NCBI GenBank assembly: GCA_910579465.1 | Contig: CAJTUB010000005.1 | Span: forward strand, 275,776 to 339,775 | Direction of reading: 5' to 3' | Source: an uncultured Lachnospiraceae bacterium | Lineage (GTDB): Bacteria; Bacillota; Clostridia; Lachnospirales; Lachnospiraceae | DNA: 64,000 nucleotides | Part shown: piece by piece, positions 7,988 through 17,027 of the stretch | Layout of the letters: each line of letters opens with the position of its first letter | Numbering within the stretch: the first letter of the stretch is position 1 | The notes under the pieces: generated by a model | Databases searched by the model: none | What the model was told of the DNA's origin: nothing | Seen by the model: the letters and a program-made list of their open reading frames with translations, nothing else | Program-made: the position numbers and the translations under genes

Positions 7988-9907
7988 CTACTCCTCTACC
8001 GTACAGTAAAGAATTGCATCCACTGTCTTCCATAAGGAGTTTACCTCATATCCCCGGATTTTATCACGAAAGACATCATAATAGGTATTGGAATAGAGCG
8101 GAAGCTCCGGCAGCAGCTCGTTATACCGGGCGATATAATCTACCCATATTTTCTGATATCCTTTCTCGTCTCCCGGCTCTACGCCATATACCATATCCAT
8201 GGAAAGGCGGTCTAACTCCGGGTCGGATAACCGCTGCACATTATAGCCGTACGCAATCAGATTCTCATCCTGCGTCCACTGGTAAGACTGGTCATAATAC
8301 GCGGAAAAATCGCTTGCAAGATTGAACATATTATATGTTGGTATTTCGTACTGCACTCCTTGGGAAACATCCCGCATCACCCAGTTCTGCAGCTCCGCAA
8401 ACTGCACGGTAGTCCGGTTAATCCGGACGCCCGCCGCAGCCGCGGCTTCTCCTTTTACCAGCATAATATCCAGAAGCTCGGAAATCGGATTGTTTTCCGA
8501 AGAAAGCCATTCAATGGCTAACGGCATCAGATTCCTGCCGTCCGGCAAAGATATAATTTTGTCTTCATACCCTAACATTTCCTTTCCGCTTACTTCCTTA
8601 TAGCGCAGCCCCGACTGGTATGGTCCTCCATCCACGCCGTAAATCCAGCCGCCTCTCTCTAACTCCTCCACCGCCTTTTCCTGACTGTAGGAATACGCAT
8701 TCAGACGCTCATCCAGCTCCTCCTTTGCAGCCTTATACATCGGCATGGCAAGTCCGTAGGGACCGTTTACCACGGTTCCGTACCCCTGACAGAACTGGCT
8801 TGCAAATTCCTCCCTGTTCAAAAGATAGGCAATGGCACGCCGTACCTCCACAAACTGCGTCGGTCCGAAATCACATACAAACAAAAGCTTGCCGTACCCG
8901 TTCCGCTCGTAGGAGACGGCTTCAAAGCCTCCTGTCTCTACCATATCGAGCGCCGCATTGATTTCCACTCCCTCCGCCATTCCGGAAATCAAATCTACTT
9001 CTCCGGTTTTTAACATATCCAATTGTGTTTCACTCTCCAGCTTAATATAAAAAATCTTTGCAATTTCAGGCCTTTTCCCCTCATAATTTCCAAGATAATA
9101 GGGGTTTGCTTCCAATACCGCCATTGCCGCAGATTTATCAAAGCTTTTTAATACATACGGGCCGCAGGAAACACGGTTCTCCGAGTTCCAGCGCGCCGCT
9201 TTTACCGTCTCCCTGATATCCTCTGCCGTCACATTTCCTCCAAGATAAATCCCGTCCCCGGCATCCAGAAGCTCCGTTCCCTCCGGAAGCCACACATGCA
9301 TCGGATACGGCGTCAGGCTCACCATCAGCTTATCATAATAGTACGGAAGCTTTTCTGCCGCCACGGTAACAGAAAAACGCCTGTCACCTAACAGCCGGAG
9401 CCCCGCAAAAACCGGCGCGCTCCCGTCATAATATGCATCATGCCCTACATAATCCTTACCGGCGTTCCCCGAAAGTCCAAACGCTGCTGCACGCTCCTTA
9501 TTTGCAAATACGGCATAAAACCAAAGATAGTCCTTTGCAGTCACTTCCGTTGCATCGTTCCAGTATAGCCCGTCATTCAATACAAAGGTAAAGGTTTTGC
9601 TGCCATCCTCATTTGTCTTTTCGATTGCTAACTTTACTACCGTTTTATCCCAGATAAGTTCCCCGTCCTTTGTCTGCGCCACGGTATCATAACCGGAAAT
9701 CAGACGCAATACATCCGAATCTGCACCGTTGTTTGTCCAGACCGTTTCCCAGTCGCCGCTCATCTGTGTGGTGCTTCCGATTATAATCTGTCCCTTTACG
9801 TTCTTATCCAAAAAGGGCGGATTTCCGTTATTTTTTCTGCTGCAGCCAGTCACGGAAACCATCGCCGCTGCCATAAGGAAAAGCACAACATATCGTCTCA
9901 TTTTCAT
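7988..9907 (-). CDS. oppA: Oligopeptide ABC transporter substrate-binding lipoprotein
   Basis: 639 residues. The N-terminus is a lipoprotein signal with lipobox VTGC at about residue 22, so the mature protein is anchored outside the membrane. The body is SBP_bac_5-like: YDTVAQTKDGELIWD, DGLYWNDATEVTAKDYLWF (classic DGvkFhDG.pvtA.Dv region), GPYVLKSFDK and the C-terminal PLYSNTYYDVF. It is about 100 residues longer than E. coli OppA. The ATG at 9907 has an AAAGGA site seven bases upstream; an earlier in-frame ATG lacks one. First gene of the operon, delivering peptides to OppB/OppC. Because this OppC has an extracytoplasmic propeller, the docking surface may differ from standard systems. Confidence 0.93.
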   Translation of the reverse strand: MKMRRYVVLFLMAAAMVSVTGCSRKNNGNPPFLDKNVKGQIIIGSTTQMSGDWETVWTNNGADSDVLRLISGYDTVAQTKDGELIWDKTVVKLAIEKTNEDGSKTFTFVLNDGLYWNDATEVTAKDYLWFYAVFANKERAAAFGLSGNAGKDYVGHDAYYDGSAPVFAGLRLLGDRRFSVTVAAEKLPYYYDKLMVSLTPYPMHVWLPEGTELLDAGDGIYLGGNVTAEDIRETVKAARWNSENRVSCGPYVLKSFDKSAAMAVLEANPYYLGNYEGKRPEIAKIFYIKLESETQLDMLKTGEVDLISGMAEGVEINAALDMVETGGFEAVSYERNGYGKLLFVCDFGPTQFVEVRRAIAYLLNREEFASQFCQGYGTVVNGPYGLAMPMYKAAKEELDERLNAYSYSQEKAVEELERGGWIYGVDGGPYQSGLRYKEVSGKEMLGYEDKIISLPDGRNLMPLAIEWLSSENNPISELLDIMLVKGEAAAAAGVRINRTTVQFAELQNWVMRDVSQGVQYEIPTYNMFNLASDFSAYYDQSYQWTQDENLIAYGYNVQRLSDPELDRLSMDMVYGVEPGDEKGYQKIWVDYIARYNELLPELPLYSNTYYDVFRDKIRGYEVNSLWKTVDAILYCTVEE

Positions 9908-10007
9908 ACCCGTTCCTTTCGCTTTGTTCAAGGTACAAAACATCACAAGCGCACTCTTTCAGGCATATAGTTTACCCTTCTCAGGGCTGTCCTATCAGTA
10001 TTTCAGA

Positions 10008-10061
10008 AAAAAATAAGACAGGGTTCTTTCTGATGCAGATACTGCACCGGAAGGAACCCTG
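10008..10061 (-). terminator. Intrinsic terminator after the FHA gene (end of tad operon)
   Basis: Twelve-bp stem CAGGGTTCTTTC (10019-10030) with its complement at 10050-10061, one G-U pair. On the minus strand it is followed by CTTATTTTTTTC, a good U-run. It separates the tad operon from oppA. Confidence 0.85.
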
Positions 10062-10109
10062 CCGTTCTCTTTCGTACAAGTACAGTATAATACAAAAAAC
10101 CCGAAAAAT

Positions 10110-11288
10110 CTACCGGTAATATAAGGAAGTCCTCTCCTCTGCTTCCACAAGGTAACGGTACGTTCTATCCGCAAAAGAAATCCTGTCTCCCGGCAGCAGA
10201 CGCACACTTTCCTGTATATTCAGCAGCTGCCCGTTGACCTTTGTCCCGTTGGTACTGTTTAAATCCACTACAAAAATTTCTTCGTCCTTTTTTAAAAGCT
10301 TTGCATGAAAACGGCTGACCGTATCATTTTGAATGACATAATCTGCATAGCCGGCAAGACTCCCGATATAGAACGGAAACTTTGTCAGAGGAATGCTTTC
10401 TCCGGTTTCCTCCGATACAAGAAGCGGGGCCTTATTCTCTTTTTTTATGGAAATCACCCGTGTGTGCTGGCTTCCCCACTCCGGCGCACTTTCCATGACA
10501 TAAGCAGGCTGCCGCACCTCCTCCATTTCTGTCTGATTCCTTCCGGACATGGAAAAGGATTTCTTCCCTGCCGCAGACCGCAGTCTTCGTTCCTCTGTCT
10601 GCAACGGAAGCTTTAAGGCTACTTCTTCCTTCAGACGCTCCAAAAAGGACGTTTTTTTCCTGGCCTTTTCTTCAATGCGTCCGGTCCTCTCCTCCCTGAC
10701 AAACGGCTCCGCTCCTGCAGCCTCCGGCGCACCTTTTATTTCCTCTCTGATATGCCCGTTTAACTTCTCCCTCAGACGCTCTAATGTCATATCCGGCTCC
10801 TGCAGTTGCATGTATAACGTATAAACCAGGGCAATCGCCTTCTCCTCCCGGTAGTCCACCCGGTTTAGCAGCATTTCAAACAGCTTTCCCAGCTGCTCCG
10901 AAAACGGAACATAATATTCCGGGTAATAGCATAAGGTTACTTCATACTCCGGGATACGAAGAAAAATATAGTCCGGCCGCAGAATAAAATGTTCCTCCGA
11001 AAGCAAATACTCTCTTGCCCGCTCCACAATACCAAAAATCCCCTGCAATACCTTCTGTACCTGCTCAGCATTCATCGGTACACGTTCAAACGTCATGGAA
11101 AGTGTTTTCCGCCCCGTGATATCATACTTATAACGGTTCTCCTGCTCTGACTTTACCATCGGCAGTATCCCGGCAGGCGCTGCCTCCCGTATCATTGCCT
11201 CCTCGTAACTCCCTTTTGCTTTCCCCAGCAAAAGATAGGTTCTTCCGTCCGCCTCTTTTTTATAATCTTCCTCTAATCTCTGTTCCAT
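10110..11288 (-). CDS. FHA domain protein with DUF6382-like N-terminus, last gene of the tad operon
   Basis: 392 residues. Residues 1-190 resemble the DUF6382 region often found before FHA domains in Clostridia (my recognition, moderate certainty). A charged linker rich in Glu, Lys and Arg follows. The C-terminal 90 residues are a forkhead-associated domain: FPFYIGSL, NDTVSRFHAKLL and DLNSTNGTKVNG are the phosphothreonine-binding signature. Such proteins read Ser/Thr phosphorylation and may couple pilus assembly to a kinase; no kinase gene is visible here. The ATG has a GAGGGAGC site. It follows the small TadE gene by 15 bp. Confidence 0.85.
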   Translation of the reverse strand: MEQRLEEDYKKEADGRTYLLLGKAKGSYEEAMIREAAPAGILPMVKSEQENRYKYDITGRKTLSMTFERVPMNAEQVQKVLQGIFGIVERAREYLLSEEHFILRPDYIFLRIPEYEVTLCYYPEYYVPFSEQLGKLFEMLLNRVDYREEKAIALVYTLYMQLQEPDMTLERLREKLNGHIREEIKGAPEAAGAEPFVREERTGRIEEKARKKTSFLERLKEEVALKLPLQTEERRLRSAAGKKSFSMSGRNQTEMEEVRQPAYVMESAPEWGSQHTRVISIKKENKAPLLVSEETGESIPLTKFPFYIGSLAGYADYVIQNDTVSRFHAKLLKKDEEIFVVDLNSTNGTKVNGQLLNIQESVRLLPGDRISFADRTYRYLVEAEERTSLYYR

Positions 11289-11303
11289 GCTCCCTCTTTT
11301 CCG

Positions 11304-11522
11304 TTAATCAAAAAAATCAAACACTGCTTCCGAAGCCCTGATTATCTCCGGTGCCTGCAGTCTCCGCCCCGTAAACACGGTACGGCACAAATCCGATGCC
11401 TGACCGGCTACCGCCTCATACTGACAAAGCGTCAGCTTCACCAGCAGAAAGGTAATCAGCAGCAAAAAAGGATAAAGCAGCGCAGCCTCCACCGTCACAG
11501 AGCCCTTTAATTCTTGTTGCAT
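11304..11522 (-). CDS. TadE-like minor pseudopilin (small)
   Basis: 72 residues. GSVTVEAALLYPFLLLITFLLVKL is split here by a typical pseudopilin pattern: a Gly followed by TVEA and a single hydrophobic helix at residues 8-30, as in TadE/TadF proteins processed by the tad prepilin peptidase. The AGGAGG site is eight bases before the ATG. It is much shorter than TadE of proteobacteria but typical of compact clostridial copies. Probably a minor component of the Flp pilus apparatus. Confidence 0.82.
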   Translation of the reverse strand: MQQELKGSVTVEAALLYPFLLLITFLLVKLTLCQYEAVAGQASDLCRTVFTGRRLQAPEIIRASEAVFDFFD

Positions 11523-11581
11523 CCTTCATTCCTCCTGACCTGATTATAGTTTCACCGGGTGGGCGCGCAAAGCCCCCTCTC

Positions 11582-12025
11582 CTACGCAGTATGCAGAATA
11601 AGCGCCATGGTAACATAGCCGAGCAATAAGAAGGGCAGAAACGGAATCCGGCTTTTTCTTCCTGCCCTATGCGTAATCAGCAGAACCGCTGAAAAGATTC
11701 CCGCATAAAGTGCGGCAAAAAAGCAAAGCGCAGCAGTTTCATACAGGCCGAAGGCGAGCCCGCAGACCAAAATCAGGAAGCCGTCCGCCAGCCCCATTGC
11801 TTCCTCCGAAAACCGGCAGAAAAACAGCAGGAGTATACCAAAGGCACCGCCGCCCAGACGAGAGGAAAACGCGACATCTCCCACACTTCCTGCCGCAAGC
11901 AGCACGCCTGCCGCGGCAAATAAGGAAATCCTTTTTATTTCTAAATGTCTTTTATCCGTCAGCGCCAGCCACAAAAGCACCGGCATACTGCCAAGCTCAC
12001 GCACTGCCTTTTCCCATAGTTCCAT
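11582..12025 (-). CDS. Prepilin peptidase (A24 family, TadV/CpaA-like)
   Basis: 147 residues, short like TadV. Four to five membrane helices. Two aspartates expected for the GxGD-type aspartic protease are visible: LTDKRHLEIKR (about residue 23) and MGLADGFLIL (about residue 79, in place of GxGD). It would cleave the leader peptides of the Flp pilin and TadE-like proteins on the cytoplasmic side of the membrane. Its ATG overlaps the stop of the upstream pseudopilin gene (TAATG), so translation is coupled. Confidence 0.82.
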   Translation of the reverse strand: MELWEKAVRELGSMPVLLWLALTDKRHLEIKRISLFAAAGVLLAAGSVGDVAFSSRLGGGAFGILLLFFCRFSEEAMGLADGFLILVCGLAFGLYETAALCFFAALYAGIFSAVLLITHRAGRKSRIPFLPFLLLGYVTMALILHTA

Positions 12026-13020
12026 TACTGTTCTCCTTTGCTTTCCTGCTGCTTATCACATTTTTTACATACCCTGTATTCATCCTTAACCTCCTCCAAC
12101 GGGCATTCCCGCGGACTGCGCTTTAACGCAGAACAGGAAGAAAGTGCATGGTACCTTGTTCCATACAACGTCACATAAACTGCTTCGTTCTCCCGGAGCA
12201 CCGGCTCACAGAATTCACAGGGGTAATATTTTGCACCGGAGGCATTCCGCGCCTCTCCGATTTTTCCGGACAGCACACTGCTTACTTTTATGTTGATATA
12301 AGTACAGTTTTTATCCAGATGGTACACGGTTGCATAATCGGCAAGGTACACCTTCTGCGTTGCAGGTTCTTCTTCTCTTTCTGCCCCTTTTCCTTCCCCT
12401 GTCCAGTTCCGGTAGACAAGATGGAGACAGTAATACGCCTGCTTTCGCGGAAACAGGGCATTTTCCGGCTTTACCCGGTAATGGATGCTAAGCTGTACCT
12501 TTTCCTCCTCCTTTGACGTATCTACCCATATACCGCCAAGGCCTTCCGCCACCCCTGCCAGCTTCAACAGTTTCTTATCACAGCGCCCGTAGAACAATGC
12601 CGTAGCTGCCCCGTCCCTTACAATCTTCTTATCAAATAATGCAAACAGCTTGTCCGCTGCGGCCGTTTCTCCATCCGCCAGCCGCTCCGCCGTATAGGAA
12701 AACACCGCCGCCTCTCTTGCAGAGACAATCCCTGCCTCTGCAATCGCAAGCTCTGCCTGCAGAACTACAAACATCTGAACCAGATACAGGACTGCAAAGA
12801 AAAATACAGGAAATGCAAACGCCGCCTCCACAGTCAGAGATGCACTCCGATATCTGCTCTTAGGTTTTCGACGAAGTGGATTTTTATGAACCTTTCCGCA
12901 AGTTAATTTTGTGTTATTTTTATACATGAACCAAGTATCAAATAAAACGGCAGTAAGAGAAAAGGGGAATACAAAACCTGCCGTCTTACCGGAGAATAAA
13001 ATGTGTCGTCTCATTAACAT
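12025..13020 (-). CDS. TadE-like pseudopilin with two C-terminal Cys/His (Ada-type) modules
   Basis: Up to 331 residues. ASLTVEAAFAFPVFFFAVLYL at about 59-80 is the TadE-type processing site and helix. The extracytoplasmic part ends in two related modules: YHLDKNCTYI...YPCEFCEP (about 230-275) and YHALSSCSALK...YRVCKKCDK (about 290-323). This H-x4-C...CxxC arrangement is seen in Ada-like metal-binding tails of secreted clostridial proteins, so zinc binding is plausible. The start is uncertain: the first ATG (13020) is 21 bases from an AGGAGG; an internal ATG at 12927 (MYKNNTK) would give a 300-residue product and fits the pseudopilin topology better. Confidence 0.75.
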   Translation of the reverse strand: MLMRRHILFSGKTAGFVFPFSLTAVLFDTWFMYKNNTKLTCGKVHKNPLRRKPKSRYRSASLTVEAAFAFPVFFFAVLYLVQMFVVLQAELAIAEAGIVSAREAAVFSYTAERLADGETAAADKLFALFDKKIVRDGAATALFYGRCDKKLLKLAGVAEGLGGIWVDTSKEEEKVQLSIHYRVKPENALFPRKQAYYCLHLVYRNWTGEGKGAEREEEPATQKVYLADYATVYHLDKNCTYINIKVSSVLSGKIGEARNASGAKYYPCEFCEPVLRENEAVYVTLYGTRYHALSSCSALKRSPRECPLEEVKDEYRVCKKCDKQQESKGEQ

Positions 13021-13065
13021 AAGAGCAGATATCGGAATACACCTCCTTTCGCTGTAGATTCCGGT

Positions 13066-15561
13066 TTAATTCTCATATGCATATTCATAACCTCTCTGGT
13101 CTGTCCGGTAAGAAAGCTTCCACACACAGCGGCTGGCGCGGAACGAAGCATTGTAGCTTTGCCGAAGATTTTCCTGAATCAGATCCAGAGAACGGTAAGA
13201 CTTTACCTCCTTTGGAAGCAGCAATAAAAATACCTGAAGATATTCCCGGTAGCCGAATGCCATTCCTCCTGCCTCCTTTTTTTCTTTTGCCTTTTTTGCT
13301 GTAAGCTTCCGGGAGAAAAGAAAGAGTTCCGGGAACGTCAGACTGCCGCCGTTTTTTCCGGGGTACAGGGCAAGCTTTTTTCCCTGTAAAAGCGCCGCCG
13401 TATCAATCACGGCCTCCTCCACTGCCCAGACAAATAAGAGAAGAAAGGTAATGATACTTTTTAGCGCAGGAAGACCGATAATTCCGCACGCCGCAAGCGC
13501 TGCCTGCTCTGCCATGGACTTGCGTGTACTGTCCGTATAAATCGAAATAAAATGAAGCACTGCCCGCAGCATACAAAGCTGCATTACAACAGAAAAAAGA
13601 TTATCCATGTCCGCCGCCTTTCCCGCAATCAGATATTCCAGCTCATAGGACAACGCTCCTTCTCCGCTCTCCTCCAGATAATCTGAAAAGTGTGTCATCA
13701 GATAGGAATGGAACAGAACCGCATTCAGTGCCATTTCCGGCACATCCCCCGACGGAAGCATCTCCCGCAGCTCTTCCAGCATATCCGTTATACTGCTTCC
13801 AAGCATTGAAAATACATTAGCAGAGTCCCCTCCTTCATAGCGGAACCCGGACGGCAGATAAGATATCTCCAGTTTTTTTCCGGAAATTTCTTTTTCCGTC
13901 AGAAAGCCGAGAAACCCTTTCCCTGCCGCTCTCATCAGGCTGTCCTCCGCCTGTCCGGACAAATCCTTTCCAAGAGACATTTCACCATAATTCAGCTTCA
14001 GCCCCTCAAAGGAATATTCCTCAAAAGCCTTCTTCTCCCTTTGCAATACTGTCAAGGCCTCCTCTAGCGCTGCGGAGTCTGCCGACGGAAGTATAAAAGC
14101 CTTCCTGCTCTCGTAAAGTATCCCGGCATCCCGGGCAAGCGTATTTTTTATCTGCTCAAAATCATACCCTTCAGCACTTTCATAAAACCCGTATTGAGCC
14201 AGCTCCTTCCGGTACTCCTCCACGCTCTCCTCTCCGAGTACGTCCTGCATGGAATCCAGGAGCCTTTCACAGCTGCTCCTTATCTTTTTTGCCTCTTCTA
14301 ACTCCTTGCGGATTTCACCTGTCTGCCGGTATGCTTCTTCACACTTTCCGACGATTCCCGCACACTTTTTCAAAAAACGCTCCTCCTCCTTTGAAAGTGC
14401 TTTTACCTGCGCATCCTGCCCCCGCTTCTGTTTTTTTAACCTATCCAGCTGCTCCTCCTGCTCCCTCCGCTCATCAGACAGCTCCTTCTGCCGCTTTTTT
14501 AACGTTTCCTCTTCTGCTGTCATCCGTTCTATTTCCGACAAAATCTGTTTCTTTTCGGCAAGCAGTGCTGCCAGCTGTGTCATAGCTGCCCCGGACACTT
14601 CCTCTGGTAACGTCTCCATGACCTCTGTTATCTGCGCCTGTACCGGCACCAGCTGCTCATTAGCGGTCTCCTTATCCGCACAAAGCTGTCCGGCTGTCTG
14701 CGTGGCAAGGCTTTGCTCCGCCGCAATTTCCTCCAGACGCTGCATGCATGCGGCCTCCCTTTCCTCGCGCTCTTTGCTCTGACGACGCAACTCCTCCGCT
14801 CCGCCGATTAAGTGTTCCAGTATCTCACAGGGATTTTCCGAGTTACTTAAAAATGCCTGATATACCTCCGCCCGGTCGAAATACTGCGCTGCACTTTGGA
14901 AATTCGTACAAAAATACTTCACATAAACACCTTTTTGAAACGCACTGGTCTTTCCCTTAAAAAACCGTTCGTACCGTGAGAAATCCACACCGTCGATCTG
15001 CTCCATCAGCTCCAGCAGCTTTTCTTCTACCTGCGCATAGGCCGTATCTACAGCGCCTTTTGCTGCTGCCGCCGTAAGCTGTGCATCTGCCTGCTCCGCC
15101 ATTCCCATAAACTGTTTTAACAGCTCCGAAACCTCCAGGATACTCCGGTATTTCATGGCAGAGGCTGCCTGCAGATAGAACCCGTCCAGATTCTGCTCTG
15201 TCAGCACCGTTGCCGAATCTACCGAAAACGCAGCGCCGGAACGTAGCAGCAGCGACTTCTCTCCCTCTCTTTTTTGTGTCATATAATCAACATCCCTTGC
15301 AATGCTTTTTTCCGTCCACGACAGAATATCCTCTCCCTCCGGTACCTCTCTGCCAAAAATATGATACTGCTTATACAAGGGCTCCAGATAACCGGCAAAA
15401 TAGTTTTCCACTGCAAGCAGCGCCGCAGAAGCATGATAGGAGGCACGCGCAGTATATGCCGCCATTTCAAAAAAGGAAAGAATAAAGCTAAGCAGTAACA
15501 GAAACACCATAGAAAAGACCACCGTAACAGAACCCTTCCCTTCCGACCCCTTCCTTCTCAC
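13066..15561 (-). CDS. Large tad-locus membrane protein with coiled coil (DUF5702-like)
   Basis: 831 residues. A hydrophobic N-terminal helix (residues 12-33, SVTVVFSMVFLLLLSFILSF) resembles TadE/TadG anchors. The central region, about 250-430, is a long charged coiled coil (repeated E/K/Q heptads). Near the C-terminus, around residues 690-730, one or two further hydrophobic segments occur. Large proteins of this design are regular members of clostridial tad loci; DUF5702 is my best family guess, not verified. Its GTG start overlaps the stop of the Flp gene (GTGA). Likely an extracytoplasmic structural element of the pilus machine; no catalytic motif seen. Confidence 0.65.
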   Translation of the reverse strand: MRRKGSEGKGSVTVVFSMVFLLLLSFILSFFEMAAYTARASYHASAALLAVENYFAGYLEPLYKQYHIFGREVPEGEDILSWTEKSIARDVDYMTQKREGEKSLLLRSGAAFSVDSATVLTEQNLDGFYLQAASAMKYRSILEVSELLKQFMGMAEQADAQLTAAAAKGAVDTAYAQVEEKLLELMEQIDGVDFSRYERFFKGKTSAFQKGVYVKYFCTNFQSAAQYFDRAEVYQAFLSNSENPCEILEHLIGGAEELRRQSKEREEREAACMQRLEEIAAEQSLATQTAGQLCADKETANEQLVPVQAQITEVMETLPEEVSGAAMTQLAALLAEKKQILSEIERMTAEEETLKKRQKELSDERREQEEQLDRLKKQKRGQDAQVKALSKEEERFLKKCAGIVGKCEEAYRQTGEIRKELEEAKKIRSSCERLLDSMQDVLGEESVEEYRKELAQYGFYESAEGYDFEQIKNTLARDAGILYESRKAFILPSADSAALEEALTVLQREKKAFEEYSFEGLKLNYGEMSLGKDLSGQAEDSLMRAAGKGFLGFLTEKEISGKKLEISYLPSGFRYEGGDSANVFSMLGSSITDMLEELREMLPSGDVPEMALNAVLFHSYLMTHFSDYLEESGEGALSYELEYLIAGKAADMDNLFSVVMQLCMLRAVLHFISIYTDSTRKSMAEQAALAACGIIGLPALKSIITFLLLFVWAVEEAVIDTAALLQGKKLALYPGKNGGSLTFPELFLFSRKLTAKKAKEKKEAGGMAFGYREYLQVFLLLLPKEVKSYRSLDLIQENLRQSYNASFRASRCVWKLSYRTDQRGYEYAYEN

Positions 15562-15740
15562 GGCAGTATCTTGTCGACGCTCTTTTCCAGCGCTGACATT
15601 GCCTTTTCTACAATCAGGGTCAGCTGGTCCTTAAAAATCAGCACCAGGGCAATCAATACCACAAGAATCAATATAATCTCCACCACACCAACGCCTGTAT
15701 TATCCTGTAAAAATCCTTTCCTTTTGTTTTCCTCTGTCAT
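15558..15740 (-). CDS. flp: Flp-type major pilin (Flp1-like)
   Basis: 60 residues with a short charged leader followed by NTGVGVVEIILILVVLIALV, the clostridial Flp1-like signature: Gly before the mature N-terminus, Glu at position 5-6 and a single long hydrophobic helix. Cleavage would occur after the Gly. The product is the major subunit of a thin Tad/Flp adhesion pilus. Start chosen at the ATG with GGAGG seven bases upstream; the open frame extends 14 codons further without a ribosome site. It overlaps the next gene by four bases. Confidence 0.87.
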   Translation of the reverse strand: MTEENKRKGFLQDNTGVGVVEIILILVVLIALVLIFKDQLTLIVEKAMSALEKSVDKILP

Positions 15741-15810
15741 TCCTCTTCCTCCATATCCTTTTTGTTTTTCGCATTCTACCACTTCTAAAATACTCCCTGA
15801 CTGCGTCCTG

Positions 15811-17016
15811 TCAGATTCCCATACTATAAAACGCCGGAAGCATCACGAGTGCAAGCACCAGCAAAAGCATCCCCATCATCGGGAACAACAGCTTCGTCTG
15901 CGCCTCCTCCCCCTGCTTTTCTGCCTGCCTCCGCCGTAGCTCCCATGCAAGCCTTACTTCGTTTTCCAGACCCTCCCGCAATCCGCCGCTTCCCTTTTGC
16001 AGCTGGCTGACTAAAAGAGACGCACAGCGCAGATACGGCTTCAGACCGACCCGTCTGCCGAACGCTTCATAGGCGGCCGCCTCAGATGTCCCGTTCTTTA
16101 ATTCTCCTGCAAGCAGCAGCACCTCTGCATGAACTGCCTTTTCTTTCCCCGATGCTTCTGCCCTTTTCCGGTATTCCGCTGCCAGCCGTTCCCATGCGCC
16201 GCGCAGGCTTAAGCCGGCGCCGACATAAAGTGTAAGCTTTGTTACAAGCTGCGGATACGCCATTAAAAATTCTTCCTCCCGTTTCTGCCGCTCTTTCTGT
16301 CTTTCCTTCTGCTTTGCTGCTACGATAAGAACAATGGAACACAGCACCACCGCCGCAAACACGCCCGGAGAAATCGCACTGTCTTTGGGCAGGCTGACTG
16401 CCACCGCCCCGACTGTCTCCGGCAGATAAAAGCCCTCCTCCGCTACTGTCTCCTGCTCCAGTCTCTTTAGCTCCTCGCCCGCCCGGTAGAACTCCGCCTT
16501 ATTGCTTCCGCTCTCATACGGCAGCACCCCAAGGGAAAACCAATACTCCCTGCATTCCTCCCCTATCGTGACCCTTGCGCACAGGGAAACCCTGTGTTCC
16601 TCCAAAAGTCCCTCCCGCCGGACCTTCCCTGTCCTGCTGACTCTCTCCTCGTCAGAGCTTTCCCACCGGATGACGGCTCCCGTCTCCTCCACATACTGCG
16701 GCAGTGCCAACGACTCCGTCAACAGAAGTTTTGCCCTGCCCTCCGGGTTGATTGCCTCGTTGATGCGCTGCAGGGTTTCTATATACGCCGCGTCTGTTTC
16801 CTCTGCGGTACGTTCCCTTGCCCTTAGCTCGAAGGTAAACAACTCCTCCGCGCCGTCCTTCGACAAAGAAACCGTCTGTCTCTTTGTCCCGCCCTCCGGT
16901 CTTGTAAGCCAGCCACCCTCCTGCTCCCCGGTGCTGCCGCGCAGCTGCAAAAAGAGCGCTGTCCCGAGAACAATACCTCCGATTACTACAATCTGGATTT
17001 TTTCCTTTCTTTCCAT
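15811..17016 (-). CDS. tadC: TadC-like type II/IV secretion F-domain membrane protein with extracytoplasmic Ig-like domain
   Basis: 401 residues. The C-terminal half, about 230-400, is a T2SSF platform domain: membrane helix, cytoplasmic helical bundle (YPQLVTKLTLYVGAGLSLRG start, ending LQKGSGGLREGLENEV) and final helices. The N-terminal half has one extra membrane helix (residues 8-26), then about 180 extracytoplasmic residues. Within these, SLALPQY...VIRWESSDEERVSRTGKVRR...VSLCARVTIG resembles an atrophied bacterial Ig (aBig) domain. TadC works with TadB as the inner-membrane platform for pilin extrusion. It lies 12 bp after tadB. Confidence 0.85.
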   Translation of the reverse strand: MERKEKIQIVVIGGIVLGTALFLQLRGSTGEQEGGWLTRPEGGTKRQTVSLSKDGAEELFTFELRARERTAEETDAAYIETLQRINEAINPEGRAKLLLTESLALPQYVEETGAVIRWESSDEERVSRTGKVRREGLLEEHRVSLCARVTIGEECREYWFSLGVLPYESGSNKAEFYRAGEELKRLEQETVAEEGFYLPETVGAVAVSLPKDSAISPGVFAAVVLCSIVLIVAAKQKERQKERQKREEEFLMAYPQLVTKLTLYVGAGLSLRGAWERLAAEYRKRAEASGKEKAVHAEVLLLAGELKNGTSEAAAYEAFGRRVGLKPYLRCASLLVSQLQKGSGGLREGLENEVRLAWELRRRQAEKQGEEAQTKLLFPMMGMLLLVLALVMLPAFYSMGI

Positions 17017-17027
17017 GGCATCCCCCT

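Noticed and set aside
14249..14782. A 177-codon plus-strand frame opposite the coiled-coil tad protein
   Set aside because: Ser/Phe/Cys-rich antisense translation of Glu/Lys/Gln-rich coiled coil; no ribosome site and no independent evidence.
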